From: JAAFIP01 sp043778205
Lineage (GTDB): Bacteria; Pseudomonadota; Gammaproteobacteria; Burkholderiales; Burkholderiaceae_C
Reading direction: 5' to 3'
DNA: 64,000 nt
Assembly (NCBI GenBank): GCA_043778205.1
Contig: JAYWGO010000177.1
Span: 28,429-92,428 of the forward strand
Under the pieces are notes generated by a model. That model did no database searches. It saw only the letters and a list, made by a program, of their open reading frames with translations, and was not told the origin of the DNA. Shown one piece after another: positions 24,586 through 34,218 of the stretch. How positions within the stretch are numbered: position 1 is the stretch's first letter; the number at the start of each line of letters is the position of its first letter. Both the position numbers and the translations under genes were made by a program.

Positions 24586-25446
24586 GTGAAAAATAGATTA
24601 ATCCCGCGCCTGCTATTGACCCCGGCCGTTCTGACGCTGTTCTTATGGATGATTGTTCCCTTGGTAATGACGCTGTATTTCTCGGTCATTCGGTACAACC
24701 TCATGCAGCCAGAGCAAGTGGGTTTTGTAGGGCTGGAGAATTTTCAGTACTTTGTCACTGACCCGTCTTTTTGGACCTCAGTTACCAACACGGTCTTGCT
24801 CTTAGGCAGTGTGATTGTGATTACCGTGGTGCTAGGCATTGGCCTGGCGTTGTTGATCGACGAGCCTTTTGCAGGCCGCAACATCGTGCGCATGTTGCTA
24901 ATTTCCCCATTTTTCGTCATGCCCACAGTCAATGCCTTGCTGTGGAAGCACATGATGATGAACCCCATATACGGTGTTTTAGCCCAGGTATGGATATTTT
25001 TTGGTGCCACACCCGTGGACTGGCAGACGGACTGGCCCTTGCTCAGCGTCATCATCATGATTGCTTGGCAATGGCTGCCGTTTGCAACCCTTATTTTTAT
25101 GACGGCACTGCAGTCGCTGAACCGCGAACAGCTTGAAGCATCGCGCATGGACGGCGCAACCTACCTGCAGCAAGTGCGCTACATGTATTTGCCACACCTT
25201 GGCCGCTCGGTGGCTGTGGTGATCATGATTGAAATGATATTTTTGATCAGTGTGTTTGCGGAGATTTTTATAACCACTGGTGGCGGCCCAGGCGATGCCA
25301 GCACCAACATGGCGTTTTTAATATTTAAGCAGGCCTTGCTAAATTTTGATGCCGGCGTGGCCTCCGCAGGGGCACTTTTCGCAGTAATTTTGGCCAACAT
25401 TGCGGCGGTATTTTTGATTCGCATGGTCGGTAAAAACTTGGACTAA
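24586..25446 (+). CDS. Polyol ABC transporter permease 1
   Basis: A 286-residue inner-membrane permease (SmoF-like) with six hydrophobic segments. The ATPase-contact loop is in the EASRMDGATYLQQVRYMYLPHL region, the EAA motif of importers. I chose the GTG at 24586. The frame is open to a TTG at 24547, but that start would lie inside the hairpin. Four bases separate its stop from the second permease gene. Confidence 0.88.
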   Translation: MKNRLIPRLLLTPAVLTLFLWMIVPLVMTLYFSVIRYNLMQPEQVGFVGLENFQYFVTDPSFWTSVTNTVLLLGSVIVITVVLGIGLALLIDEPFAGRNIVRMLLISPFFVMPTVNALLWKHMMMNPIYGVLAQVWIFFGATPVDWQTDWPLLSVIIMIAWQWLPFATLIFMTALQSLNREQLEASRMDGATYLQQVRYMYLPHLGRSVAVVIMIEMIFLISVFAEIFITTGGGPGDASTNMAFLIFKQALLNFDAGVASAGALFAVILANIAAVFLIRMVGKNLD

Positions 25447-25450
25447 CACC

Positions 25451-26287
25451 ATGAGAGTACCCACAAAGCAAAAAATTCGACCAGGTAATGTGCTGCGCAT
25501 AAGCGCGGCCTGGCTGGTCACTCTGGTGCTATTTTTTCCATTGGGATGGTTATTTTTAACCGCGTTTAAAACCGAGCTGCAGGCTATTTCAGTACCTCCG
25601 TTGGTGTTGTTTACCCCCACCTTGGAGAATTTTCACGAGGTGCAAGAACGCAGCGACTACATGCAATACGCCCTGAATTCGCTGATTACCAGCGTAGTGT
25701 CCACCTTGCTAGGTTTGGCCATTGCGGCGCCTGCAGCGTATTCCATGGCATTTTTCAGCACCAGGCGAACGCGGGATATTTTGATGTGGATGTTGTCTAC
25801 CAAAATGATGCCCGCTGTGGGTGCCTTGGTGCCTATTTATGTGTTGGCGCAAAAGAGCTCTTTGCTGGACACACGGCTTGGCTTGATCATCATCTTCACA
25901 CTGTCTAACCTGCCCATCATGGTGTGGATGCTGTACTCACACTTTAAAGACATACCTGGCGAAATCTTAGAGGCTACGCGCATGGACGGCGCTACGCTGT
26001 GGCAAGAGTTCACGCGTGTTCTACTGCCGCTGTCCTTAGGTGGCTTCGCCTCTACCGGGCTACTGTGCTTGGTGCTGAGCTGGAATGAGGCATTTTGGTC
26101 GCTCAACCTGAGTGCGGCCAAAGCCGGCACGCTGGCCACCCTGATCGCCTCGTACTCAAGCCCTGAGGGTTTATTTTGGGCCAAGCTGTCAGCAGCGTCG
26201 CTCATGGCCATTGCGCCGATTGTGGTTTTTGGTTGGTTCAGCCAAAAGCAACTGGTGCAGGGCCTGACCTTTGGCGCTGTCAAATAA
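25451..26287 (+). CDS. Polyol ABC transporter permease 2
   Basis: A 278-residue inner-membrane permease (SmoG-like) with six hydrophobic segments. The EAA loop reads EATRMDGATLWQEFTRVLLPL. It pairs with the previous permease to form the channel. A 26-base gap with an AGGAAT ribosome site leads to the ATPase gene. Confidence 0.9.
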   Translation: MRVPTKQKIRPGNVLRISAAWLVTLVLFFPLGWLFLTAFKTELQAISVPPLVLFTPTLENFHEVQERSDYMQYALNSLITSVVSTLLGLAIAAPAAYSMAFFSTRRTRDILMWMLSTKMMPAVGALVPIYVLAQKSSLLDTRLGLIIIFTLSNLPIMVWMLYSHFKDIPGEILEATRMDGATLWQEFTRVLLPLSLGGFASTGLLCLVLSWNEAFWSLNLSAAKAGTLATLIASYSSPEGLFWAKLSAASLMAIAPIVVFGWFSQKQLVQGLTFGAVK

Positions 26288-26313
26288 TTTAAAAATAAGA
26301 TTAGGAATATCCC

Positions 26314-27372
26314 ATGGCCTTCTTACAGCTTAACGGCGTGGAAAAATATTTTGGTGATGCCCATGTCATTCGGGGCATTGACTTGCAAATCAAAGCGGGT
26401 GAATTTATTGTCTTTGTGGGGCCCTCAGGCTGCGGCAAGTCAACCCTGCTGCGCTTGATTGCAGGGCTAGAGTCTGTTGATGCTGGCGCTATCGTGTTAG
26501 ATGGCCGTGACATTACGCAGGAGGCCTCGTCTAAACGCGATTTGGCCATGGTGTTTCAAAGCTATGCGCTGTACCCGCACATGAGTGTGTACGAGAATAT
26601 GAGCTTTGCCTTGAGCTTAGCCAAGGTGGACGAGAAAATTATCCGCGAGAAAGTGGAGCGTGCAGCCAGCATCTTAGACCTCACCCCCTACCTTGCGCGC
26701 ACACCCAAAGATTTATCGGGCGGCCAGCGCCAACGTGTGGCCATTGGCAGGGCGATAGTGCGCGAGCCCAAGGTGTTTTTGTTTGACGAGCCCTTGTCTA
26801 ACCTGGACGCAGCGCTGCGCGGCCAAACGCGCGTCGAAATCGCCAACCTGCACCGCGCGCTGGGTGCCACCACGATTTATGTAACCCACGACCAGGTGGA
26901 AGCTATGACGCTGGCTGACCGCGTGGTGGTTTTGCGCGATGGGCAAATTGAACAGGTGGGCACCCCGCTTGAGCTGTATGACCGTCCGGCCAACCAGTTT
27001 GTAGCGCAATTCATTGGCACACCGCGCATGAATGTGCTGGCTTTCAAAGATATTGAGCCTTTACTAGGAGCACTGAATTTGCCAAGCAACGAAGCGGGGT
27101 TTATAGGGCTGCGGCCAGAGAGCGTAACGGTTGTGCAGGCAGGCACTGGTCAGCTGCAGGCCAAGATTGAGATCATTGAATCCCTGGGTGCGGAAACCTT
27201 GATTTATGTGCGCACGCCATCAGGCGTTCAGCTGGTGGCACGCCAGACGGCCCGCACCCAACTGCGTGTGGGTGACGCTGCGGGGGTGCAGATAGACATG
27301 GCGCAGGTGCATGTTTTCAGTGACACAGGGCGCGTACAAAGATCTCCCTCCCTTACCGTTTCAAAAGGTTAA
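26314..27372 (+). CDS. Polyol ABC transporter ATP-binding protein
   Basis: A 352-residue ABC ATPase of the MalK/UgpC type. Walker A is GPSGCGKST, the signature is LSGGQRQR, Walker B is VFLFDEPLSNLD, and THDQVEAMTLADR holds the switch His. The C-terminal part, with GLRPESV, matches the regulatory OB-fold of this subfamily. It powers uptake by the two permeases. The 3' end holds the AAGG site used by the dehydrogenase gene. Confidence 0.93.
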   Translation: MAFLQLNGVEKYFGDAHVIRGIDLQIKAGEFIVFVGPSGCGKSTLLRLIAGLESVDAGAIVLDGRDITQEASSKRDLAMVFQSYALYPHMSVYENMSFALSLAKVDEKIIREKVERAASILDLTPYLARTPKDLSGGQRQRVAIGRAIVREPKVFLFDEPLSNLDAALRGQTRVEIANLHRALGATTIYVTHDQVEAMTLADRVVVLRDGQIEQVGTPLELYDRPANQFVAQFIGTPRMNVLAFKDIEPLLGALNLPSNEAGFIGLRPESVTVVQAGTGQLQAKIEIIESLGAETLIYVRTPSGVQLVARQTARTQLRVGDAAGVQIDMAQVHVFSDTGRVQRSPSLTVSKG

Positions 27373-27379
27373 TCCGCAG

Positions 27380-28780
27380 ATGACTTCTTCTTTGACATAC
27401 TGCATGCTGCATTTGGGTCTAGGCTCTTTCCATCGTGCGCACCAAGCTGTGTACATGCACCAACTTCAGCAAACGGGTGACCGCAGCTGGGCATTAGCGG
27501 GGGGCAACATTCGCCCAGACCTGGACGGCAGCATTGCCGCGTTGCTAAAGCAGAGCGGTGCTTACACGCTAGAGACAGTCACTCCCCAGGGCGAGCACAG
27601 CTATTTGCGGGTGGAATCTGTCCACACCGTGGTGCCATATGAACTAGGCATCCCCCAGCTACTGCGCATAGGCGCGGATGCCGATACCAGAATAATCTCG
27701 TTCACGGTGACCGAGGCGGGCTATTACCTGGACGCAAAAAACCGTATCAACATCAGCGCTGTTGACATTGCAAATGATCTGCTAGCTGCTGGCCTGCAGC
27801 GCGCAGGGCAAACCATTTACGGTGCATTGACGGCCATATTGCGCCTGCGCATGCTGCACAAATCTGGCCCTGTAACGCTGCTAAATTGTGACAACTTAAG
27901 GCATAACGGCGACCTTGCACGCGATGGACTTTTGCAGTTTATAGAGCTGATGGAAGATACCGAGTTGTACCGCTGGGTACAAGCTAACACCACCTGCCCT
28001 AATGCGATGGTAGACCGCATTACGCCGCGCCCCACAGCCGATGTAGCTTTGCGCGTGAAGGCCGCAACGAGCTGGGACGACCAGGCCGCGTTGATGGGCG
28101 AGAGCTTTATACAGTGGGTGATGGAAGACAACTTTATTGCGGGACGGCCCGCATGGGAGAAGGTGGGCGTAGAGATGGTCGAATCCGTTGCGCCTTACGA
28201 AGAGGCCAAAATTCGCCTGCTCAATGCCACGCACAGTTGCATTGCCTGGGCCGGCACATTGCAGGGCTATACCTACATCCATGAAGGCAGCTTGGACACT
28301 GTCATTCGCCAGTTTGCTTACGACTATGTGACTAACGACACGATTCCTGTGCTGCTGCCAAGTCCGCTGGATTTGGCGGCCTACCGCGACACCGTGCTGG
28401 ACCGGTTCGCTAACCCTGCCATTGCCGATACCAACCAGCGTGTAGCAATGGACGGGTTTTCTAAAATTCCCGGTTTTATTGCGCCCACCATCCGCGAGCG
28501 CCTAGCGCGTAGCGCGCCGATCGACAGCGTGGCCATGTTGCCCGCGCTGTTTTTGGCCTACCTGCAGCAGTGGCATCGCCAAGCCATCCCCTACACCTAC
28601 CAAGACCAGGCTATGAACCCCCAACAGGCCCATAGCATCTGCGAGGCTACAGACCCAGTAGAGGCTTTTTGCCATAACGCAGTGCTGTGGGGCGATTTAC
28701 AGGCCAACCCACATTTGATTGCAGCAATGCAAAAAGCCTACCAAAGAGTTGAACACTTTATGAAAGTACACACCCAATGA
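27380..28780 (+). CDS. Mannitol dehydrogenase family protein
   Basis: A 466-residue polyol-specific long-chain dehydrogenase. The N-terminal LHLGLGSFHRAHQA is the nucleotide-binding start of the family, and KIRLLNATH holds the conserved Lys, Asn and His of the active site. It oxidises D-mannitol (or a similar polyol) to the ketose with NAD+. The ATG at 27380 follows the ATPase stop by seven bases, with AAGG just upstream. The frame is open to 27311, but that part overlaps the ATPase. It overlaps the SDR gene by four bases. Confidence 0.92.
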   Translation: MTSSLTYCMLHLGLGSFHRAHQAVYMHQLQQTGDRSWALAGGNIRPDLDGSIAALLKQSGAYTLETVTPQGEHSYLRVESVHTVVPYELGIPQLLRIGADADTRIISFTVTEAGYYLDAKNRINISAVDIANDLLAAGLQRAGQTIYGALTAILRLRMLHKSGPVTLLNCDNLRHNGDLARDGLLQFIELMEDTELYRWVQANTTCPNAMVDRITPRPTADVALRVKAATSWDDQAALMGESFIQWVMEDNFIAGRPAWEKVGVEMVESVAPYEEAKIRLLNATHSCIAWAGTLQGYTYIHEGSLDTVIRQFAYDYVTNDTIPVLLPSPLDLAAYRDTVLDRFANPAIADTNQRVAMDGFSKIPGFIAPTIRERLARSAPIDSVAMLPALFLAYLQQWHRQAIPYTYQDQAMNPQQAHSICEATDPVEAFCHNAVLWGDLQANPHLIAAMQKAYQRVEHFMKVHTQ

Positions 28781-29562
28781 GCACCCGCCTAGCCCAACGC
28801 CACGCTTTGCTTACTGGGGCCAATGGCGGCATTGGCCTGGCCGTGGCGGCGGCCTACGCGGCGCAAGGGGCAAGTTGCACGGTAGCCGACATAGCCGCCG
28901 CGCCCTCTGAGCGCCTGGGTGCACTGATGGCCCAGTGGCCTGGCCGTATTGCCTATGTCCAGGCCGACATTACACAGTCTGCACAGATTGAGGCCTTGCT
29001 AGCAACTGCGGTGCATAAGCTGGGGCCCATCCACGTGCTGTTTAACAACGCCGCTGTGTTTGACCTGGCGCCGTTGCTGGAAAGCGACGAGGCTATGTAC
29101 GACAAACTTTTTGCCGTCAACGTGAAGGGCATGTTTTTTGTGATGCAAAAGGTACTGGCCCATATGGTGCAGTACCAGGTGCAGGGCAGCGTGATCAATA
29201 TGGCATCGCAGGCAGGTAGGCGCGGCGAGGCTTTGGTGGCGCACTACTGCGCTACCAAAGCTGCCGTTATCAGCTACACCCAGTCAGCGGCGCTGGCCAT
29301 GGCCCCGCACAAGATTCGGGTAAACGCGATATCTCCGGGCGTGATTGACACCCCGATGTGGAAGCACGTGGACTCCCTGTTTGCCAAATACGAAAATTTA
29401 CCGCTGGGTGAAAAGAAAAGGCAAGTTGGCCTGGCCGTACCGCTGGGCTACATGGGTTCCCCAGACGACGTAGCCGGTGCTGCTGTATTTTTAGCCAGCC
29501 CAGAGGCTTCTTACATCACGGCGCAAACCCTCAATGTCGATGGTGGTTGCGTGATGAGCTAA
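28777..29562 (+). CDS. SDR-family polyol dehydrogenase (sorbitol-type)
   Basis: A 261-residue short-chain dehydrogenase. It has TGANGGIG for NAD binding, NNAA, and the catalytic YCATK (YxxxK), and it ends in the VDGGCVMS stretch common in the SmoS/L-iditol dehydrogenase group. It probably oxidises D-sorbitol to fructose. Its ATG overlaps the stop of the mannitol dehydrogenase gene (ATGA), so both enzymes are made together. The operon can therefore take up and oxidise more than one hexitol. Confidence 0.9.
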   Translation: MSTRLAQRHALLTGANGGIGLAVAAAYAAQGASCTVADIAAAPSERLGALMAQWPGRIAYVQADITQSAQIEALLATAVHKLGPIHVLFNNAAVFDLAPLLESDEAMYDKLFAVNVKGMFFVMQKVLAHMVQYQVQGSVINMASQAGRRGEALVAHYCATKAAVISYTQSAALAMAPHKIRVNAISPGVIDTPMWKHVDSLFAKYENLPLGEKKRQVGLAVPLGYMGSPDDVAGAAVFLASPEASYITAQTLNVDGGCVMS

Positions 29563-29581
29563 CCGCTGTGCACAATAGCGT

Positions 29582-30535
29582 ATGACTACCCAAGACACAT
29601 TGCACGTCCGGCAAAAGCAACCTCAGTTCGAGCATGCATTAGCCCGCAGCCCTTCGCTGGGTTATGAGGCCTCGGATGATGTGGGCTTTGTGCGTTGCCT
29701 CAACCATGGCTACCCCACACCGCTGGCGCGATGGCACTACCACGACGAGTATGAATTGCACTTGATAGTGGCCACATCAGGTAAAGCTTTTGTGGGCGAC
29801 TACATTGGCTATTTTCAGCCCGGACACTTGGTTTTAACAGGCCCCAAGCTGCCGCACAACTGGATTTCTTTGGATTTGCCCGACAGTGGCGTGGCCGAGC
29901 GCGATTTGGTGATCCAGTTTTCGCATGAGCCCATCCTGGCGGCAAGCCATCAGATCAGCGAGTTGAAAGAAGTGCTGCCTTTGCTGGAGCGGGCCAAGCA
30001 CGGCATCGAGTTCTTTGACATGTCGGAGCAGGCCATACACCATTGGCACCACGTTAAATCGCACAAAGGCTTGGCACGTTTTGCCGCGTTTTGTTCCTTT
30101 CTAAGCGATCTTGCGCAGTGCACCGAGTACCGTTTGCTGTCACATGTGCCCATGCAGGCCATGGACAACGACACCGAGCTAGACCATATCAATGGCATTG
30201 TGGGCCGTATCACGCAAAATTTGGCGGCACCGCTCACAGCGGCAGATTTGGCAACCGAGCTGGGCATGACCGAAAGCAAGTTCTCCCGGTTTTTCCGCCG
30301 CGCCACAGGCAATACATTCACCGATTTCGTCACCCGTATACGTATCAACCGCGCCTGCCAGCTGCTGATGGAGACCGACCAGTACATCGCGCAAATCGGC
30401 TACGAAGTGGGGTTTAACAATATCGCTAACTTCAACCGCCGCTTTCAAGACGTGAAAGGCACTACGCCTAGCGAATTTCGCAAGCAGGTAGAAACCCGCT
30501 TTGGCCACAAAGCAGAGCCTGATTTGTTGCACTAA
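29582..30535 (+). CDS. AraC-family transcriptional regulator
   Basis: A 317-residue regulator. A cupin-like sensing domain (HYHDEYELHLIVAT, and FQPGHLVLTGP) occupies about residues 40-110. A C-terminal pair of helix-turn-helix motifs follows: ADLATELGMTESKFSRFFRRATG, then IAQIGYEVGFNNIANFNRRF and GTTPSEFRKQ. It lies 19 bases after the SDR gene, so it is the last gene of the polyol operon and its probable activator. Candidate binding sites are at 23007-23086. Confidence 0.92.
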   Translation: MTTQDTLHVRQKQPQFEHALARSPSLGYEASDDVGFVRCLNHGYPTPLARWHYHDEYELHLIVATSGKAFVGDYIGYFQPGHLVLTGPKLPHNWISLDLPDSGVAERDLVIQFSHEPILAASHQISELKEVLPLLERAKHGIEFFDMSEQAIHHWHHVKSHKGLARFAAFCSFLSDLAQCTEYRLLSHVPMQAMDNDTELDHINGIVGRITQNLAAPLTAADLATELGMTESKFSRFFRRATGNTFTDFVTRIRINRACQLLMETDQYIAQIGYEVGFNNIANFNRRFQDVKGTTPSEFRKQVETRFGHKAEPDLLH

Positions 30536-30557
30536 GTGAACTCACATGCTATATATT

Positions 30558-30610
30558 AAATAGCTGCCTGTGCAGTATTTCCTTGGGCGATAGGGCTAAA
30601 AGCCTTAAAA
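30558..30610 (+). repeat. Interspersed repeat copy C
   Basis: A copy with AAATAGCTGCCTGTGCAG, then TATTTCCTTGGGCGATAGGG and CTAAAAGCC. It lies between the AraC regulator and the convergent patatin-like gene. Confidence 0.88.
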
Positions 30611-30658
30611 TATCTGCAAATTGCATTGCCATATTTAACCTGCCATCCAACTACGGTT

Positions 30659-31723
30659 TTAGTCACCCAAGCTGCCCATGCGCATATCGTCCAGGTAGTC
30701 GCATTCGATGTTGATGCTGGTTTTTTTACCTATGTCTGTAAAGCGTCTTTTCAGCCATTTTTGCGCGCATTCACGCCCTAAATCACGCAGCTTGTTCACC
30801 ATCGCGCCATCGGTCGATGTTTTGCTGGACGCTGGGTAAGCCTCTAGCGCTTCGCCGCCATCAATACGGTGCAGCAGCACGGGCCGGTAGCGGTTGGTGT
30901 CCAAATTGCCACGCTCTAGCATACGGTTGACAAAGTCAATCGACCGCATTTGCGCCAGCAGGCTGGCGTTAAAGGTAAGTTCGTTGATGCGGTCCATGAT
31001 GTCGGAGGCCTCGGTAGGGGCGGCATTGCGTGCCAGCGGATTAATCTGCACCAGCACCACATCGCTGGCATGGCAACGGTAAATTAGCGGGTGCATGGCC
31101 GGGTTGCCAGAGTAGCCACCGTCCCAGTAGTGCTCGCCGTCAATCTCTACAGCCTGGAACAGCATGGGCAGACAGGCCGATGCCATCAACGAGGCTGCAG
31201 TTAGGCGCTTACCGCTGAAAATTTCAGCCTTACCAGTATTTACATGGGTGGCCGATATAAAAATACGTGGTTCAGCCAGCCTGCCAATGCGTTCAAAGTC
31301 GAACGATTTTTCGACCAAGCGGCGCAGCGGGTTAATGTCCAACGGGTTAACTTGGTAGGGCGAGAGGTTACTTTGCACGGCAGGAGCGGCCATTTTCCAG
31401 CCGCCCATCCAAGCATCTACCAAGCTGCGCTGCAGGCTGCTGGCCGCACTCAAGCTGATAACTTCGTTCCAAAAGTTGGCCAGTGAGTCGCGCGCTTGCT
31501 CGTAGGGGTCACTTTTTTTGTCACGCGCCAATACAAAGCCATGGCCCAGGGCCAATGCGTTCATGGCCCCTGCACTGGCACCGCTGATGCCATCAATCTT
31601 CAGTCTACCGTCTTCGAGCAAGGCATCCAGCACACCCCAGGTAAAGGCACCGTGTGAGCCGCCGCCTTGCAGCGCCAAACTCACGGTTTTAGGCGCTGCT
31701 GTAGCAGGTGTTTTTATAGGCAT
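30659..31723 (-). CDS. Patatin-like phospholipase
   Basis: A 354-residue protein with the patatin domain at the N-terminus: the oxyanion motif LQGGGSHGAF, the nucleophile GASAG and the Asp in DGGYSGNP. Together these form the Ser-Asp dyad. No signal peptide is seen, so it is probably cytoplasmic. It matches the DUF3734-bearing or RssA-like patatins of Proteobacteria, but I cannot assign a substrate. It is convergent with the polyol operon and divergent from rplN. No partner gene is nearby. Confidence 0.88.
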   Translation of the reverse strand: MPIKTPATAAPKTVSLALQGGGSHGAFTWGVLDALLEDGRLKIDGISGASAGAMNALALGHGFVLARDKKSDPYEQARDSLANFWNEVISLSAASSLQRSLVDAWMGGWKMAAPAVQSNLSPYQVNPLDINPLRRLVEKSFDFERIGRLAEPRIFISATHVNTGKAEIFSGKRLTAASLMASACLPMLFQAVEIDGEHYWDGGYSGNPAMHPLIYRCHASDVVLVQINPLARNAAPTEASDIMDRINELTFNASLLAQMRSIDFVNRMLERGNLDTNRYRPVLLHRIDGGEALEAYPASSKTSTDGAMVNKLRDLGRECAQKWLKRRFTDIGKKTSINIECDYLDDMRMGSLGD

Positions 31724-32021
31724 TGAAAGTCAACTCCTGAAAGTAATGTGGGTAACGAATGCCGCACCAGAATACATCAGCAGTGTGAAGCAGCCTTGGC
31801 GAAATATGAATAAGCATGTAACGTGCCTTGTTAACAGCGCCGCTTGTTACAACGCCGCAACAGGGAGGCGAAGCTTGTAGGTCAAAATCTCTAAAAGCAT
31901 GCCCTAGTTAAGCTGGGCCGCCTCATCACAAGTCTGCGCGTCATCGGCTGCTATAAATTTTGCTAAAAAGTACAGACGAACACCAAGTTCCGAGCGGATT
32001 GGCAATGGTTTGCAGAAAGAT
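31724..32021. other. Gap between the patatin gene and rplN promoter
   Basis: Left part of a 483-base gene-free region. No gene, repeat copy or RNA is visible here. The rplN promoter and a leader of about 150 bases follow. Confidence 0.5.
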
Positions 32022-32051
32022 TTGACAGCGGGTAGATTTTTCTGGCATAAT
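32022..32051 (+). promoter_or_regulatory. Promoter of the spc operon (before rplN)
   Basis: TTGACA at 32022-32027, an 18-base spacer, and CATAAT at 32046-32051. The -35 box is perfect and the -10 box differs from consensus at one base. Transcription would start near 32058 and give a leader of about 150 bases to rplN. Confidence 0.85.
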
Positions 32052-32206
32052 CAAAGGCTTCGCGCAAGTTGCAACAGCTAATTGCGCATATCCGCCCAAA
32101 CGACGCGGGCCTAAGATTTTGTCTGGGCTGGTGGCGACGGGCCCAAGACTGGTTTCGGTGTATTTGCAAAGTGCAAGTAGCCGAAGGCAAGTTGGGAAGA
32201 TTTGAA

Positions 32207-32575
32207 ATGATCCAAACTGAATCTCGACTCGATGTCGCCGACAACACGGGCGCTAAATCTGTGCTGTGTATCAAGGTGCTTGGTGGCTCTAAACGCCGCT
32301 ATGCCTCTGTAGGCGATGTGATTAAAGTGAGCATTAAAGAAGCTGCTCCACGTGCACGCGTCAAAAAAGGCGAAGTGTACAGTGCTGTAGTGGTGCGTAC
32401 TGCCAAAGGCATTCGCCGCTCGGACGGCTCGCTGGTTAAATTCGACGGCAACGCTGCCGTGTTGCTTAACAACAAGCTGGAGCCAATCGGTACCCGCATC
32501 TTTGGACCTGTTACGCGCGAACTGCGCAACGAGAAGTTCATGAAGATCGTGTCATTGGCACCCGAAGTTCTGTAA
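32207..32575 (+). CDS. rplN: 50S ribosomal protein L14
   Basis: A 122-residue L14 of normal length, starting IQTESRLDVADNTGAKSV and ending KFMKIVSLAPEVL. It binds 23S rRNA at the subunit interface. The ATG at 32207 is the family start; the frame is open further upstream but that part is leader. Here rplN is the first gene of the operon: rpsQ and rpmC, which normally precede it, are not in the window. Confidence 0.98.
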   Translation: MIQTESRLDVADNTGAKSVLCIKVLGGSKRRYASVGDVIKVSIKEAAPRARVKKGEVYSAVVVRTAKGIRRSDGSLVKFDGNAAVLLNNKLEPIGTRIFGPVTRELRNEKFMKIVSLAPEVL

Positions 32576-32588
32576 GGTTAATACAGCC

Positions 32589-32909
32589 ATGAATAAAATT
32601 CGTTCAGGTGACCAAGTGATTGTTATCGCTGGTCGTGACAAAGGTAAGCGCGGCGTTGTTTCGTTGCGCAAAGATGACAGCCATGTGGTAGTTGACGGCA
32701 TTAACTTGGTGAAAAAACACACCAAGCCTAATCCGCTAAAAAACACCACGGGCGGCATCGTTGAAAAGACCATGCCAATCCACCAGTCCAACATTGCCAT
32801 CTTCAATGGTACGTCGGGCAAAGCGGACCGCGTGGGTATTAAAGTCTTGGCTGATGGCAAGCGCGTTCGCGTGTACAAGTCCAGCGGCGAAGAAATCAAG
32901 GCAGCCTAA
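32589..32909 (+). CDS. rplX: 50S ribosomal protein L24
   Basis: A 106-residue L24 with the KOW motif (GDQVIVIAGRDKGKRG). It is an early assembly protein of the large subunit. It is 13 bases after rplN and 13 before rplE. Confidence 0.98.
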   Translation: MNKIRSGDQVIVIAGRDKGKRGVVSLRKDDSHVVVDGINLVKKHTKPNPLKNTTGGIVEKTMPIHQSNIAIFNGTSGKADRVGIKVLADGKRVRVYKSSGEEIKAA

Positions 32910-32922
32910 GAGGTACAACTAA

Positions 32923-33462
32923 ATGGCACGTCTCAAACAACACTATCTCGACAAAATTGCACCTGACATGATCAAGCAATTTGGCTACAAGTCACCTATG
33001 CAGGTGCCACGCCTAAGCAAAATCACTTTGAACATGGGTGTGAGCGAAGCTGTAGCTGACAAAAAAGTTATGGACAACGCGGTCAGTGACATGACCAAAA
33101 TCGCTGGCCAAAAACCGGTTGTAACCAAGGCTAAAAAGCCTATCGCTGGTTTCAAAATCCGCGAAGGATTGCCAATTGGTTGCATGGTTACATTGCGTGG
33201 TGAGCACATGTACGAATTCTTGGACCGCTTTGTCACTGTGGCTTTGCCGCGTGTACGCGACTTCCGTGGTATTTCGGGCCGTGCATTTGATGGCCGTGGT
33301 AACTACAACATCGGCGTTAAAGAACAAATCATTTTCCCTGAAATTGAATACGACAAAGTAGATGCTTTGCGCGGTCTCAATATCAGCATCACCACTACCG
33401 CTAAAACTGATGAAGAGTGCAAAGCACTGCTCACAGGTTTTCGTTTCCCGTTCAAGAACTGA
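32923..33462 (+). CDS. rplE: 50S ribosomal protein L5
   Basis: A 179-residue L5 of normal length, binding 5S rRNA. KITLNMGVSEA and FPEIEYDKVD are family hallmarks. It follows rplX and is followed by rpsN after eight bases. Confidence 0.98.
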   Translation: MARLKQHYLDKIAPDMIKQFGYKSPMQVPRLSKITLNMGVSEAVADKKVMDNAVSDMTKIAGQKPVVTKAKKPIAGFKIREGLPIGCMVTLRGEHMYEFLDRFVTVALPRVRDFRGISGRAFDGRGNYNIGVKEQIIFPEIEYDKVDALRGLNISITTTAKTDEECKALLTGFRFPFKN

Positions 33463-33470
33463 GGTGAACT

Positions 33471-33776
33471 GTGGCTAAAATGGCACTCATTCAACGCGAA
33501 CTTAAGCGCGACAAACTTGTCGCTAAGTACGCACCTAAATTCGCAGCGCTCAAGGCCATCATTAACGATGCCAAAAAGCCAGACGACGAACGCATGGCGG
33601 CACGTCTCGAATTGCAAAAACAACCGCGTAACGCAAACCCGACTCGCCAGCGTAACCGCTGCGCTATTACCGGTCGTGCACGTGGTACATACCGTCAGTT
33701 TGGTCTCGGTCGCATGAAAGTGCGTGAGATGGCGTTCTCGGGCGAAATCCCGGGCATGACCAAGGCCAGCTGGTAA
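33471..33776 (+). CDS. rpsN: 30S ribosomal protein S14
   Basis: A 101-residue S14 with a GTG start. The C-terminal half (NRCAITGRARGTYRQFGLGR) has the long form of the family, without the four-Cys zinc motif of the short form. It is part of the 30S head. Confidence 0.97.
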   Translation: MAKMALIQRELKRDKLVAKYAPKFAALKAIINDAKKPDDERMAARLELQKQPRNANPTRQRNRCAITGRARGTYRQFGLGRMKVREMAFSGEIPGMTKASW

Positions 33777-33798
33777 TCTCAAGCGAAGGAAAAATCAA

Positions 33799-34194
33799 AT
33801 GAGCATGAGTGATCCTATCGCCGACTTGCTGACGCGTATTCGTAACGCGCAAATGGTTGCTAAAGTATCTGTGTCAGTGCCCGCTTCTAAAGTAAAAGTG
33901 GCCATTGCACAGGTTTTAAAAGACGAAGGTTATGTGGACGGCTTTAAAGTTGTTCAAGAAGCTGGCAAGTCTGAACTGGTTATTGCCTTGAAGTACTATG
34001 CAGGCCGCCCGGTAATTGAGCGTATTGAACGCGTCAGTCGCCCAGGCTTGCGCGTCTACAAAGGCAGTGGCGCTATTCCTCAGGTCATGAACGGCTTGGG
34101 TGTGGCAATTGTGACCACTCCGCAAGGTGTCATGACCGATCGCAAAGCGCGCGCTACAGGCGTGGGCGGCGAAGTGTTGTGTTACGTCGCTTAA
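33799..34194 (+). CDS. rpsH: 30S ribosomal protein S8
   Basis: A 131-residue S8 of normal length, starting MSDPIADLLTRIRNA and ending in the GVGGEVLCYV motif. It binds 16S rRNA and, in E. coli, represses the spc operon at the rplE region. Confidence 0.98.
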   Translation: MSMSDPIADLLTRIRNAQMVAKVSVSVPASKVKVAIAQVLKDEGYVDGFKVVQEAGKSELVIALKYYAGRPVIERIERVSRPGLRVYKGSGAIPQVMNGLGVAIVTTPQGVMTDRKARATGVGGEVLCYVA

Positions 34195-34218
34195 CGGCAC
34201 ATTGAAGGAGAAACTGAA

